Shown one piece after another: positions 1 through 7,938 of a stretch of DNA of 33,734 bases. The notes beneath the pieces were generated by a model, which was given only the letters and a program-made list of their open reading frames with translations, was not told where the DNA came from and did no database searches. The DNA is from Afipia sp. (GTDB lineage: Bacteria; Pseudomonadota; Alphaproteobacteria; Rhizobiales; Xanthobacteraceae). Within the stretch, counting starts at the first letter, position 1. Each line of letters opens with the position of its first letter. Both the position numbers and the translations under genes were made by a program. The stretch covers positions 1 through 33,734 of the forward strand of contig JAUSAX010000116.1 in the NCBI GenBank assembly GCA_030652315.1. Direction: 5' to 3'.

Positions 1-354
1 GCGCCGCGCCAGTTGCAGCATCGTCACGATCCGCTCGGCCGCAGCGTCCATCTCCAGCGAACCGCGCGCCTGACTGCGCTCGGGATCGATCGAGCCGCCA
101 AGAACGATGATCCCGTCCGGCGCCCGCCCTCCCGCGCTCCCCGCCGGGAAGCGTTCGGTCAGCGGCAACAGCAGCAGATTGCCGAGCGATGAATAGCCGC
201 AGACCAGCAGCAGCACGACGCCGAGCGCAAGGATGCGCGATCCGGCTTTCCGGAATCGCGTCGCGAGCAGCACCGCACCGAGCGCGCAGAGTATCGCCAC
301 CGTGTTCGACGGCACGACGAAGAATCCGAGTATCTTGGACAGGCTGAAAAACAT
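1..354 (-). CDS. YdcF/ElyC/SanA-family membrane protein (DUF218), partial
   Basis: The gene starts at ATG 354-352 and runs off the left edge, so only about 118 N-terminal residues are present. Two hydrophobic segments are visible, at about residues 8-30 and 40-62. They are followed by DGIIVLGGSID, the first strand-loop of the DUF218 domain, and then an acidic RSQARGSLEMDAAAER stretch where this family normally reads R...ER. ElyC/YdcF-type proteins are inner-membrane proteins linked to envelope and peptidoglycan-precursor homeostasis; the biochemical activity is not settled. The downstream neighbour is outside the window. The stop of the aldo-keto reductase lies 44 bases upstream on the same strand, so the two could be co-transcribed. 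The family call is from visible motifs; the exact subfamily is uncertain. Confidence 0.75.
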   Translation of the reverse strand, partial: MFFSLSKILGFFVVPSNTVAILCALGAVLLATRFRKAGSRILALGVVLLLVCGYSSLGNLLLLPLTERFPAGSAGGRAPDGIIVLGGSIDPERSQARGSLEMDAAAERIVTMLQLARR

Positions 355-398
355 GAAAGTCCTGAATGGGCGATCATCACGCGAAGATCAAGAGATCC

Positions 399-1217
399 TC
401 AATCCCATTTGGGCGCGAAGCCGAAATCGGTGATGCGGCCGCCGCGCGTCCCCATCGCAAAGATCTCGCCCATTTCATCATCGGTCAGATTGAAATCGAA
501 GACATCGAGATTCTCCGACAGGCGCTCGACTTTGGAGGTGCGTGGAATGGCGACGACGTCCTGCTGTATCAGCCAGCGCAGACAGACCTGCGCCGCAGTC
601 TTTTCATATCGTGCGCCGATCCGGTGCAGTGCCTCCGCATTCTTGACGCGGCCTTTCGCCACCGGACTGTACGCCACCAGCGCGAGACCATTGGCGCGGC
701 AGGCCGCCAGCACCTTGTTCTGTTCGAGATACGGATGATACTCGACCTGATTGCAGACCAGCGGCGCTGCTGCCTTTGCGACAGCCTCCTCGATCAGCGC
801 GACCGTGAAATTCGAGACCCCGATGTGCCGGGCGAGACCGAGCTTCCGGGCCTCGACAAGCGCGCCCAGCGTCTCTTCCAGCGGCACCTGCGGATTGGGC
901 CAGTGCAGCAGAAGCAGGTCGACTTCCGTCATCCGCAGCCGCGCAAGGCTTTCCTTGGTCGATCGCAACAGATCGTTGGGCGCAAAATGCGTCGTCCAGA
1001 CCTTGGTGGTCACGAAGACATCGGAGCGCTTGATGCCGGAGGCGCGCACACCCTCGCCGACTTCGCGTTCATTTTCGTAAACCTGCGCGGTGTCGATATG
1101 GCGGTAGCCAAGACGCAGTGCCTGTTCGACCAGACGGGCACAGGCGCGCCCGCGCAACTCCCAGGTCCCGAGACCTATCGCCGGAATGTCCGCGCCATTC
1201 GCCTCAACCGTCTGCAT
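399..1217 (-). CDS. aldo/keto reductase (2,5-diketo-D-gluconate reductase-like)
   Basis: A complete 272-residue (alpha/beta)8-barrel NADPH-dependent oxidoreductase that reduces aldehydes or ketones in the cytoplasm. The AKR signature GYRHIDTAQVYENEREVG is present, and the catalytic tetrad can be read as Asp42, Tyr47, Lys72 and His105 (in LLLHWPNP). The cofactor-binding region includes AIPRTSKVERLSENLDVFDF near the C-terminus. Length and motif order fit the AKR5/DkgB group, but the physiological substrate cannot be read from sequence. The gene lies 24 bases downstream of the XRE-type regulator on the same strand, so the regulator may be co-transcribed with it. The long plus-strand reading frame across this gene is an antisense shadow. 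Confidence 0.92.
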   Translation of the reverse strand: MQTVEANGADIPAIGLGTWELRGRACARLVEQALRLGYRHIDTAQVYENEREVGEGVRASGIKRSDVFVTTKVWTTHFAPNDLLRSTKESLARLRMTEVDLLLLHWPNPQVPLEETLGALVEARKLGLARHIGVSNFTVALIEEAVAKAAAPLVCNQVEYHPYLEQNKVLAACRANGLALVAYSPVAKGRVKNAEALHRIGARYEKTAAQVCLRWLIQQDVVAIPRTSKVERLSENLDVFDFNLTDDEMGEIFAMGTRGGRITDFGFAPKWD

Positions 1218-1241
1218 GTCATGCCTCAGCGCATCACGCGC

Positions 1242-1553
1242 TCATCCCCTGCGTGCAAGGGCCGCGAACACCATGTCGGGCTCATGCGCGATCACGGTCA
1301 GCAGCGCGCGCGCCGGTCCGCGTGGCGAGCGCTTGCCCTGCTCCCAGTTACGAATGGTTTCGAGAGGAACGCCGAGACGCGCGGCGAATTCAGCTTGCGT
1401 CAGTTTGGCGCGAAGGCGCAGGTCGCGCACCACCGGCACGGTGGCTGCTCTGGGCGACGGCGCGCTGTCACGCATGTCAGGGACCAGCGGAGTTTCCCGC
1501 CCGTCCAGCATCTCGACGATCCGCCCGTCCGCCTTCAGCCGTAGCCGCTGCAT
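1242..1553 (-). CDS. XRE-family helix-turn-helix regulator (HigA/NadS antitoxin-like)
   Basis: A 103-residue DNA-binding protein. The C-terminal half carries a lambda-repressor-type HTH: LRLRAKLTQAEFAARLGVP, then ETIRNWEQGKRSPRGPARAL. It ends in a short IAHEPDMVFAAL tail typical of HigA/NadS-like antitoxins. The ATG at 1553 is chosen over the GTG at 1559 because GGAGG sits about 8 bases before the ATG. No RelE/HigB-type toxin gene is visible on either side. Upstream is a palindromic repeat pair and downstream is an aldo-keto reductase. It may therefore be an orphaned antitoxin or a local regulator of the reductase; the operator is unknown. Confidence 0.7.
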   Translation of the reverse strand: MQRLRLKADGRIVEMLDGRETPLVPDMRDSAPSPRAATVPVVRDLRLRAKLTQAEFAARLGVPLETIRNWEQGKRSPRGPARALLTVIAHEPDMVFAALARRG

Positions 1554-1620
1554 GTGCACCCCTCCGAAGTTCAGGAGGGTCGGCCCAACGTGGTTAATCG
1601 CAGGTTAACAAGAGAAGGTC

Positions 1621-1696
1621 CTGGTGGTCCGATTCTAACATTCGCATCCCGTTTCGGCAGCCATCATTGCGAATGTTAGAATCAAAGGACCACCAG
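1621..1696. repeat. palindromic repeat, left half of a double palindrome
   Basis: An inverted repeat with 26-base arms. The left arm is CTGGTGGTCC followed by GATTCTAACATTCGCA at 1621-1646. The right arm, at 1668-1696, is perfectly complementary except for an extra AAA at 1684-1686. The loop is about 21 bases. It is one half of a two-hairpin element with 1711-1786 and resembles the pair at 33132-33293. It lies in the gap between the XRE regulator and the M15-like gene and has no coding content. Confidence 0.9.
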
Positions 1697-1710
1697 CAAA
1701 TGTAAGTCTT

Positions 1711-1786
1711 GAGTGGAGTTTGGATTTGACATTCGCTTTGCGGATTCGCGGTGAGACGGGCAGCGAATGTCAAATCCACTCCACTC
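1711..1786. repeat. palindromic repeat, right half of a double palindrome
   Basis: An inverted repeat of the same 76-base length as its partner at 1621-1696, from which 14 bases separate it. The left arm at 1711-1737 ends GGATTTGACATTCGCT. The right arm at 1762-1786 starts AGCGAATGTCAAATCC. The left (inner) arm carries two extra T residues relative to the outer arm. The loop-proximal ATTCGC motif is shared with the other copies in this window. Confidence 0.9.
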
Positions 1787-1832
1787 GCCCGCCCGGAAAG
1801 TCGATCCTTCCGGACGGCATGAGCCGGTCAGG

Positions 1833-2471
1833 TTATCGCATACGCGCGTTGGCTTCGCGCCACGAGCGGCGTCCGCCACCGTGAGCGAACCGCAGGCCCA
1901 TTTCACGGCCGCCGCCGGCGTCGTAGGAAATATGGATGTGCTTGGCGCGCCCCGCGTCGGTCGAGTAACCGCCGCTCCAGCCCTTGAGCTGCGCGTAGAT
2001 GCAGCCATAGGGGCCACGGACGTCCACGGCCTTGCCCTGAGAATGAAGCGACATCCGCCGCGTCCCCGCGATCCGCGTGTGACGCACGCCCGAGATCGCC
2101 TGGGTGCCCGGACAGGCCGCCTGAATCGATGCGAGCTTGGCTTGCAGCGGACCGACGAGACCTGCGGAATATCCTTCGGATGCGTGTGAGGCGCGTTCGA
2201 CGGCCACGCGCGGTGCCTGCTCAACATTGCGTTGCGCGCGCTCCAGCGCCCGCTGCTGCCGCCTGCTCAGACGAGGCGTCGCCGACTCTGCTGTGAAATA
2301 TGCTGGTGCTGATTTGCGCTGACTGCGCTGCCGCGCGTGGACCGGATTGTCGACTCCGATGCATGGCATCGTGATGTTGCATTCGGGCGAAACGGCCGGC
2401 GTGCGGACGCGCGCTTCGGCGATTGACGACAACGCACAAAGCGCCGCCACGGCGGTAACTGCTCTAATCAA
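1833..2471 (-). CDS. exported M15-like zinc peptidase / D,D-carboxypeptidase-like protein
   Basis: About 212 residues. The C-terminal domain shows the peptidase M15 zinc-binding pattern: SLHSQGKAVDV (S-x-H-x-x-G-x-A-x-D) followed by a KHIHISYD segment carrying the later His. Such enzymes cleave D-Ala-containing peptidoglycan peptides or have related exported roles. The preferred start is TTG at 2471, because GGAG lies about 9 bases upstream and this start opens directly with a signal peptide (IRAVTAVAALCALSSIAEA, cleavage after AEA). A GTG/ATG-like start further upstream (to 2534) would put a hydrophilic extension before the signal peptide and is less likely. The middle (about 60-120) is Arg/Gln-rich, low in complexity and probably disordered. 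Two exported deacetylases follow divergently. Confidence 0.75.
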   Translation of the reverse strand: MIRAVTAVAALCALSSIAEARVRTPAVSPECNITMPCIGVDNPVHARQRSQRKSAPAYFTAESATPRLSRRQQRALERAQRNVEQAPRVAVERASHASEGYSAGLVGPLQAKLASIQAACPGTQAISGVRHTRIAGTRRMSLHSQGKAVDVRGPYGCIYAQLKGWSGGYSTDAGRAKHIHISYDAGGGREMGLRFAHGGGRRSWREANARMR

Positions 2472-2829
2472 AATTTTCAGCTCCGGAGATTTTGCGTCGG
2501 GCCGGCCACACACGGCACATCGCCCTGATCGCAACTAAAGTAAGAACCGCTGAAACATCGGCGTCTAGCGGCAAGCGACTCAGGGTGTTTCTTTGCGGCA
2601 GGTGGCGATAATGAGGCACAGATGTGGCCAGTGACCCGCTCAGCGCAGGGAACCTATGCGGAAAACGGGCAACGTGAATCGTCATCGGATAAGCACATCG
2701 CCACGCATCAACGATAAGACTGCACATCATCGCAAAACCGATGACGACGCTGATTTGCGTGTGCGTTTCAGCCATTCCCCAATCGACACCGCTGAACGGA
2801 ATGCTAAATGTGCGGCGCGCGAACAGCGC

Positions 2830-2865
2830 CTAGTGTCCGAAGTTCGGACTTGCGAACCGCCACAC
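2830..2865. repeat. truncated hybrid palindromic repeat
   Basis: A 36-base sequence. It begins CTAGTGTCC and GAAGTTCG, like the left arm of the palindrome at 33218-33293. It ends GACTTGCGAACCGCCACAC, like the right arm of the palindrome at 33132-33206. It therefore looks like a deletion product joining the two outer units of a double element. It stops 12 bases before the deacetylase start at 2878, so it forms part of that gene's leader. Confidence 0.6.
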
Positions 2866-2877
2866 CCGGAATTTGTC

Positions 2878-3660
2878 ATGATCGTACTTAGAGCGGCGCT
2901 GCTCTCCCTCTTCACCGCGTCGGTGTCGGTTGCCAACGCCGCCAGCTGTCCGCACAAGGATGCTCTCGGCACCTCGCGTGTCATGATGATCGACCCGCAA
3001 GCGTTTCCCCGCGTCGGGCTCAAAAGCTTTCCGCAGTCCCTGCCGCTGGCGGACAAGGAGGTCGTGCTGACCTTCGACGACGGCCCCTTCCCTCCGACCA
3101 CGACGAAGGTTCTGGCCGCGCTCGCCAGCGAATGTGTTCAGGCGACGTTTTTTCTGATCGGCAGGAATGCCGAAGCCAATCCGGACATCGTCAAACGGAT
3201 CGCGGCGGCCGGCCACAGCATCGGCCATCACACCTGGTCGCACCAGCCGCTCGACCGGATCGGTTACCCGCAGGCGCTCGAGGAAATCGACCGCGGGATC
3301 GCCGCCGACGAGAAGGCCCTGCACGGCGAAGCCAGGCGCATCCCGTCCACGCCATTCTTCCGCTTTCCGGGCTTTGCCTCGACGCCCGCGTTACTGAACA
3401 GCCTTCAGTCACGCGGAATCGCGGTTTTTGGCGCCGACCTGTGGGCCAGCGACTGGAACCCGATGACGCCGGACCAGCAGTTGCACCTGTTGACCGAACG
3501 CCTTGAGCACCAGGGCAAAGGCATCATCCTTCTCCATGACACCAAGGCGCAGACGGCGAAGATGCTGCCGGCGTTCCTGATGTATCTCCGGCGCAATGGC
3601 TACAAGGTCGTTCATCTGGTCGCTCCGAGAGCGATCAAGAGCTCCATGAACGACCGATAG
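2878..3660 (+). CDS. exported polysaccharide deacetylase (NodB domain)
   Basis: A 260-residue carbohydrate esterase family 4 protein that removes N-acetyl or similar groups from a polysaccharide outside the cytoplasm. The ATG at 2878 is chosen because it gives a clear signal peptide (MIVLRAALLSLFTASVSVANA, cleavage near residue 21); the longer frame from 2656 would bury it. Motifs: TFDDGP at 65-70 (catalytic Asp and metal Asp), HTWSH at 118-122 (metal His pair), FFRFPGF at 160-166, and LLHD at 218-221 (catalytic His). A paralogue with the same arrangement follows 81 bases downstream, so this is a tandem duplication. The substrate (peptidoglycan, exopolysaccharide or chitin-like) cannot be told. 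Confidence 0.88.
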   Translation: MIVLRAALLSLFTASVSVANAASCPHKDALGTSRVMMIDPQAFPRVGLKSFPQSLPLADKEVVLTFDDGPFPPTTTKVLAALASECVQATFFLIGRNAEANPDIVKRIAAAGHSIGHHTWSHQPLDRIGYPQALEEIDRGIAADEKALHGEARRIPSTPFFRFPGFASTPALLNSLQSRGIAVFGADLWASDWNPMTPDQQLHLLTERLEHQGKGIILLHDTKAQTAKMLPAFLMYLRRNGYKVVHLVAPRAIKSSMNDR

Positions 3661-3741
3661 CGTCCCGCCCGTCCCGAATTAATCCGGCGTTCAGAGCCTG
3701 ACGGTAAGCCATCAGCCTCGCGCCATGCTCACAGGTTTTCC

Positions 3742-4920
3742 ATGCGCCGAACCATCACTGCACGCCGCACCGCTTCGATCCTGACGGCGTTGAGCCTGTT
3801 CACGGCTGCAGCTTCGCCCGCGACCGCGGCGGCCCATGCCGCGGACTGTCCCGGCAATCCAGACGCACTCGGCACATCACGCACCATCGTCGTGGATCCG
3901 AAGGAACACCCGCGCATCGGCACCATGCAGTACGGCGTGACGCTGCCGCTTCAGGATCGTGAAGTGGTCCTGACCTTCGACGACGGTCCGCTCCCGGCTC
4001 ACACCAATGCCATCCTCGACATTCTCGCCGCGCAATGCGTGAAGGCGACGTTCTTCCTGGTCGGGCGCATGGCGAAGGTGTTTCCGCAGGACGCGCGCCG
4101 CATCCATGATGCGGGGCACACCATCGGCACCCACAGCGAGAACCACCCCTTCCAGTTCGGCAAACTGCCGCCGGAGCGCATGGCCGCAGAAATCGATGAC
4201 GGCATCGCCCACGTGGCTGCCGCCCTCGCCGATCCCTCCCAGCTTGCTCCGTTCTTCCGCATTCCGGGCCTGCGCCGGAGCGACGCCGTCGAGGCGGCTC
4301 TCAGCAACCGCGGGATCATGAACTGGAGCGCCGATTTCCCCGCCGACGACTGGCGAAAGATTTCGCCGGCACAGGTCGCGCATTTCGCACTGTCGCGGCT
4401 GGAGGCAAAAGGCAAAGGCGTTTTACTGCTGCACGACATTCAGGCGCGGACCCAGGCCGCCCTGCCCGTGATCCTTCAGCAATTGAAAGAGCGCGGCTAT
4501 CGCGTGGTTCACGTCGTTCCCGCGACACCGGACCGACCAAAGACACCCACCGACCCCGCTCAGTGGGTCCCTCACTGGATACACGGCCCGAACGTCGCCG
4601 CGAAATCGCCGGGCGGCTTCGTGTTCGGCGCGCGAGAGACCCCGCCGCACGACGTTCCACGATCGATCCGTTCGGTCTGGCTGATGCAACAGAAGCCAGC
4701 GTTGCGGGCGTCAGCAGTCGTGCTGCAGCCGTCGCCTCTTCTGCCGCTCTACGCAAAGGCCCCGCACACGGACATTTCCGCCGCGAGCAGACAACGAAGC
4801 CTTGCACGTCTTCCGGGCAGCCACCCTGTTCGGGCAAACGATGGGGCGTTCCGTCCGCTCACCGCGCCGATCAAGACCGGCAGCCGCAGCGATGCGCCGC
4901 TCGGTCCGCATATTCGCTGA
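3742..4920 (+). CDS. exported polysaccharide deacetylase with long C-terminal tail
   Basis: A 392-residue paralogue of the upstream gene. It has a signal peptide (residues about 1-33, ending ATAAAHA). The NodB-domain motifs are TFDDGP at 78-83, HSENH at 131-135, FFRIPG at 171-176 and LLLHD at 228-232. The first 260 residues align with the neighbour by eye, including the N-terminal block DALGTSR. Residues about 262-392 have no counterpart in the neighbour. They are rich in Pro, Arg, Ser and Ala, contain no recognisable domain, and are probably disordered. The pair probably acts in the periplasm on one envelope polysaccharide or on two related ones. Confidence 0.88.
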   Translation: MRRTITARRTASILTALSLFTAAASPATAAAHAADCPGNPDALGTSRTIVVDPKEHPRIGTMQYGVTLPLQDREVVLTFDDGPLPAHTNAILDILAAQCVKATFFLVGRMAKVFPQDARRIHDAGHTIGTHSENHPFQFGKLPPERMAAEIDDGIAHVAAALADPSQLAPFFRIPGLRRSDAVEAALSNRGIMNWSADFPADDWRKISPAQVAHFALSRLEAKGKGVLLLHDIQARTQAALPVILQQLKERGYRVVHVVPATPDRPKTPTDPAQWVPHWIHGPNVAAKSPGGFVFGARETPPHDVPRSIRSVWLMQQKPALRASAVVLQPSPLLPLYAKAPHTDISAASRQRSLARLPGSHPVRANDGAFRPLTAPIKTGSRSDAPLGPHIR

Positions 4921-4941
4921 GCGCTGGCGGAAGCCTCGCGG

Positions 4942-6159
4942 CTAACCCGATTGCGCCGGCACCCGCCGTGACCAGGAGAGCGCCAAAGGTCCAAGCATGA
5001 TTCCGGCGGCCAGCAAAACGAATGCGGCGGTCCATGCTGAAGCGCTGGTCGGCCCACCGGCGAGATCGAGCGCCATTCCAACGCCCCACGATCCGAGCGC
5101 CGACAGGCCAAACCCGACCGTTGAATGCATCGCCATGGTGGCGCCGCGATAATCTGGATTTGCCGCCATGGTCATGCCGGAGGTCAACGCGCCGGAGTCA
5201 GCCGGAACCGTCAGCGCATACAGGGCGATGAGCGGCAACAGAATCCACGGCGATTTGTCGGCCGACAGTCCAATCGCCAGGGCAACGACGGCGGACGCGA
5301 TCATGATGACCATGATCGCACGATGGCGGCCGAACCTGAGCGCCATCTCATTGCCGAAAATGCTCGCGGGCATCGCTATGATCGAGAAGGCAACGCTGAC
5401 CGCGATCGGCGTCAGGATCGCGGAGCCCGCATTCTGCACGGCGACAAACGTCCAGAACGCAACGAGCCATGTGCGAATGCCGTAGAGTTCGAAACAATGC
5501 GCGCCGTAGCCGAGTACATAGCCCATGGCCGGTCTGTTGCTGATCACAGGGGCGAAATCGAGCAACCGCCCCGAGGCCGGCTTCGGTGCCACGGGCCGCA
5601 GAAACAGACACACCACAATCATCGCCAGCGGCCCGGCTGCGGTGATGACAAACGCGCTGCGCCAGCCCCAGCTTTCCGCGACAAGCTGCGAGACCAGGAA
5701 AGAAAGTCCGACGCCGAACGAGAAAGCCGACGTGTAGAAGGTCACGGCACGCGATGAATCGCCCGGCGCCAGCCGATCGGTCAGGGCCTTGAGGCCCGGC
5801 ATATAGGCTCCGGCAAAGCCGATACCCGCGAGGCCCCAGATGGCCGCCCCTGACCACAGGCCTTGCGCGAAGATCCCGAACATCATCGTCGCGGCCGCGC
5901 TGAGCAGCGATCCGGCAATGAGGATCGTGCGGGCGTCAATGCGATCGGTCAAAGTGGCAAGGACCGGCACGGCAAGCATGTAGCCGGCGGCATAGGAGCC
6001 TGCCAGAAGTCCGGCCTCGGCGCCGCTGAGACGCCATTCGGGGATGAGAAACTGCGCGAGCACGGACGGCACGACAACGTGCGGAAGCAAGCTTCCGAGT
6101 TGCGCCAGACACATCGCCCAAATTACCGGGCGCCCTTCCAGTCTCTTCACTCCCAGCAC
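4942..6159 (-). CDS. MFS efflux transporter in an ArsR-type operon
   Basis: A 405-residue major facilitator protein with about twelve hydrophobic segments and a cytoplasmic loop near residues 195-210. The motif-A-like loop is LTDRIDAR after TM2. Its start is 9 bases from the end of the flavin oxidoreductase on the same strand, so the two are almost certainly co-transcribed, with the ArsR regulator at the head of the operon. That context suggests export of a metalloid or of the product of the oxidoreductase. MFS proteins such as ArsK and ArsJ serve arsenic export, but no specific match can be claimed without a search. It converges on the second deacetylase, 21 bases away. Confidence 0.85.
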   Translation of the reverse strand: MLGVKRLEGRPVIWAMCLAQLGSLLPHVVVPSVLAQFLIPEWRLSGAEAGLLAGSYAAGYMLAVPVLATLTDRIDARTILIAGSLLSAAATMMFGIFAQGLWSGAAIWGLAGIGFAGAYMPGLKALTDRLAPGDSSRAVTFYTSAFSFGVGLSFLVSQLVAESWGWRSAFVITAAGPLAMIVVCLFLRPVAPKPASGRLLDFAPVISNRPAMGYVLGYGAHCFELYGIRTWLVAFWTFVAVQNAGSAILTPIAVSVAFSIIAMPASIFGNEMALRFGRHRAIMVIMIASAVVALAIGLSADKSPWILLPLIALYALTVPADSGALTSGMTMAANPDYRGATMAMHSTVGFGLSALGSWGVGMALDLAGGPTSASAWTAAFVLLAAGIMLGPLALSWSRRVPAQSG

Positions 6160-6168
6160 CTGTCGATA

Positions 6169-7536
6169 CTAGCCGCAACCACAGCCGGATTTACCATCCT
6201 GCTTTGCCGCAGCATCCTCGGCACAGCAAGCATCGACGCTCGCCGGTGCGGATCCTCCGCAGCAGCCGCTTTCGCTCGCGCCAGCCGCCGGCGCGCGACT
6301 GCACACACCCGTTTCAGGAAGGACGAGTTGAACCCGGTTCGCAGCCTCGTGATCACCGGCAATCGCGGCTGCGATCGAGCGGACCTGCTCGTACCCCGTC
6401 AGCATCAGGAACGTCGGCGCCCGGCCATAAGACTTCATGCCGGCAAAATAAAATCCCGGCTCGTCCTGCGCCAATTCGCGCGCGCCGTGAGGCCTGACCG
6501 TCCCGCAACTGTGTTCGTTGGGATCAATCAACGGCGCCAGCGCAACTGGACATTCAATCGCGGCGTCGAGCTGAATTCTCAACTCGCGAACAAAACTCAG
6601 GTCTGAACGAAATCCGGTCGCGACGATCAACTCGTCGGCGATGACATTGCGGCCGCAGCAGGCAGAGCCGCCGCCGATCCGCAAACCATCCTTGTCCGCG
6701 CTCAGATGCGTGACGCGAAATTCCTTCTCGACCCGGATTTCTCCGGCCTCGACCAGCGCACCGAACGCTGAACCAAGCTCACCACGGGCGGCGAGCTTGT
6801 CGTTCGCACCGCCGCCGAAGGCTTTTGCCGGATTGTCACCGCGCAGCAGCCAGATCACTTCCGTCCCCGGCGCCTCCGCCTTGAGCCGTGCAAGTTCGGT
6901 CAGCGTTCCGATGGCGGAATGGCCCGCGCCAAGCACAGCGACCCGTTTTCCTGCATAACGCTGACGATCGGCTCCCCATACATCGGGCATGCCGTAAGCG
7001 ATCCTGTTCTGGTTTTCCCGCTCACCGATGGCGCTCAACCCGTTGGCGCCCGCAGGATTCGGGGCATGCCATGTCCCCGAAACATCGATGACGGCGTCAG
7101 CGCGCACAGTCTTCGGTCCCTGACCGTTCTGGTAGCGGATTTCGAACGGCGCAGCCTCGCGGCCCTTTGTCTTGAGCTTGTCGAATCCGATACGGCTGAT
7201 GTCCGTCACGCGGCTCGATGTGTGGATATACGGCTTGAGTTCAGTCCTGTTGGCGAGAGGCTCCAGATAGAACTCCAGCAGTTCGCCACCGGTGGGATAC
7301 TGATCGGGTGCCGGCGAGTTCCAGCCGGTCGCGGCAAGCAGGCGCTGTGCAGCGCCGTCGACGTTGTATTCCCACGGCGAGAACAGCTGGACGTGCCGCC
7401 ACTGACGCACCGCATGGCCAATGTCGGCACCGGCCTCCAGGACAATCGGGCTCATCCCCCGCTCAAGGACATGCGCGGCTGCGGCAAGGCCAACGGGCCC
7501 TGCCCCGATCACGGCCACCGTCTTTGCGTCACTCAT
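6169..7536 (-). CDS. flavin/NAD(P)-dependent monooxygenase-like protein with Cys-rich tail (ArsO-like)
   Basis: A 455-residue two-dinucleotide-binding-domain oxidoreductase. The FAD site is G11-A-G13-P-V-G16 and the NADPH site is around G203-A-G205. DVSGTWHAPN (about 151-160) and ATGFRSD (mid-protein) are typical of flavin monooxygenase/thioredoxin-reductase-fold enzymes. Residues 412-455 form a Gly/Ala/Cys tail with Cys at 412, 425, 426, 437, 438, 452 and 454, which looks metal- or metalloid-binding. Start ATG 7536 has GGGAGAA about 6 bases upstream. Flavoproteins called ArsO occur in ars operons and their reaction is unclear. Here the gene lies between an ArsR regulator and an MFS exporter, so a role in metalloid oxidation or handling is inferred. 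Confidence 0.82.
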   Translation of the reverse strand: MSDAKTVAVIGAGPVGLAAAAHVLERGMSPIVLEAGADIGHAVRQWRHVQLFSPWEYNVDGAAQRLLAATGWNSPAPDQYPTGGELLEFYLEPLANRTELKPYIHTSSRVTDISRIGFDKLKTKGREAAPFEIRYQNGQGPKTVRADAVIDVSGTWHAPNPAGANGLSAIGERENQNRIAYGMPDVWGADRQRYAGKRVAVLGAGHSAIGTLTELARLKAEAPGTEVIWLLRGDNPAKAFGGGANDKLAARGELGSAFGALVEAGEIRVEKEFRVTHLSADKDGLRIGGGSACCGRNVIADELIVATGFRSDLSFVRELRIQLDAAIECPVALAPLIDPNEHSCGTVRPHGARELAQDEPGFYFAGMKSYGRAPTFLMLTGYEQVRSIAAAIAGDHEAANRVQLVLPETGVCSRAPAAGASESGCCGGSAPASVDACCAEDAAAKQDGKSGCGCG

Positions 7537-7549
7537 GATGTTCTCCCAT

Positions 7550-7569
7550 CAAACTAGAATTATCGAAAT
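7550..7569. promoter_or_regulatory. operator-like site in front of the flavin oxidoreductase
   Basis: A site reading CTAGAATTATCGAAAT within the span, matching the upstream site at 7939-7958 in all but one position of this 16-base core. It lies between the ArsR stop and the oxidoreductase start. The left half-site is less symmetric than in the upstream copy. Inferred to bind the ArsR protein. Confidence 0.5.
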
Positions 7570-7584
7570 AGAAGCCGCAAAGAA

Positions 7585-7905
7585 TCAGGCCGCGGTCTTT
7601 GCATCCGTGCACTCGGCGTCCGCGCAGCATTCGGCCACGAGGAAATCGACGAGTTCTTGCATCACCGTGTAGTTCGCGTGGCAAACAAGTGTCGTCGCTT
7701 CGCGGACCTGGCTGACGAGCCCGACCACAACCAGCGTCTTGATATGATGCGACAGGGTCGACGGCGCGATCTTCAACTTGTCCTGCAGGCGGCCAACCGG
7801 CATGCCGGCGTCCCCTGCGCGAACCAGCGCGCGATAAATCTTGAGCCGGGTTGGATTGCCCAGGGCTTCGAGGTGTGCAGATGCATCGTCGAGTTTCATG
7901 GTCAC
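7585..7905 (-). CDS. arsR: ArsR-family metalloid-responsive repressor
   Basis: A 106-residue winged-helix regulator that heads the operon. The HTH is visible as VGRLQDKLKIAPSTLSHHIK (37-56). The classical ELCVCDL metal site is absent. Instead Cys75, Cys93, Cys94 and Cys99 are present, the last three in a C-terminal CCADAEC cluster. The Acidithiobacillus ferrooxidans ArsR is known to bind As(III) through a comparable C-terminal Cys-Cys...Cys set, so As(III) or Sb(III) sensing is a reasonable inference. GTG at 7905 is preferred, with AAGGTG 8 bases upstream; the ATG at 7899 would lose only two residues. Two operator-like sites flank the gene. Confidence 0.85.
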   Translation of the reverse strand: MTMKLDDASAHLEALGNPTRLKIYRALVRAGDAGMPVGRLQDKLKIAPSTLSHHIKTLVVVGLVSQVREATTLVCHANYTVMQELVDFLVAECCADAECTDAKTAA

Positions 7906-7938
7906 AAACTTTCACCTTTGCGCACGCGAGTCAACCGT

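Noticed and set aside
366..1544. 392-codon plus-strand frame across the aldo-keto reductase
   Set aside because: The opposite strand has the full catalytic tetrad and HTH gene; this frame has no recognisable domain.
1621..1786. CRISPR array
   Set aside because: The repeats here are two hairpins with different sequences, not regularly spaced identical direct repeats; no cas genes are in the window.
2656..2877. N-terminal extension of the first deacetylase
   Set aside because: It precedes a complete signal peptide and overlaps a palindromic remnant, so the later ATG is the real start.
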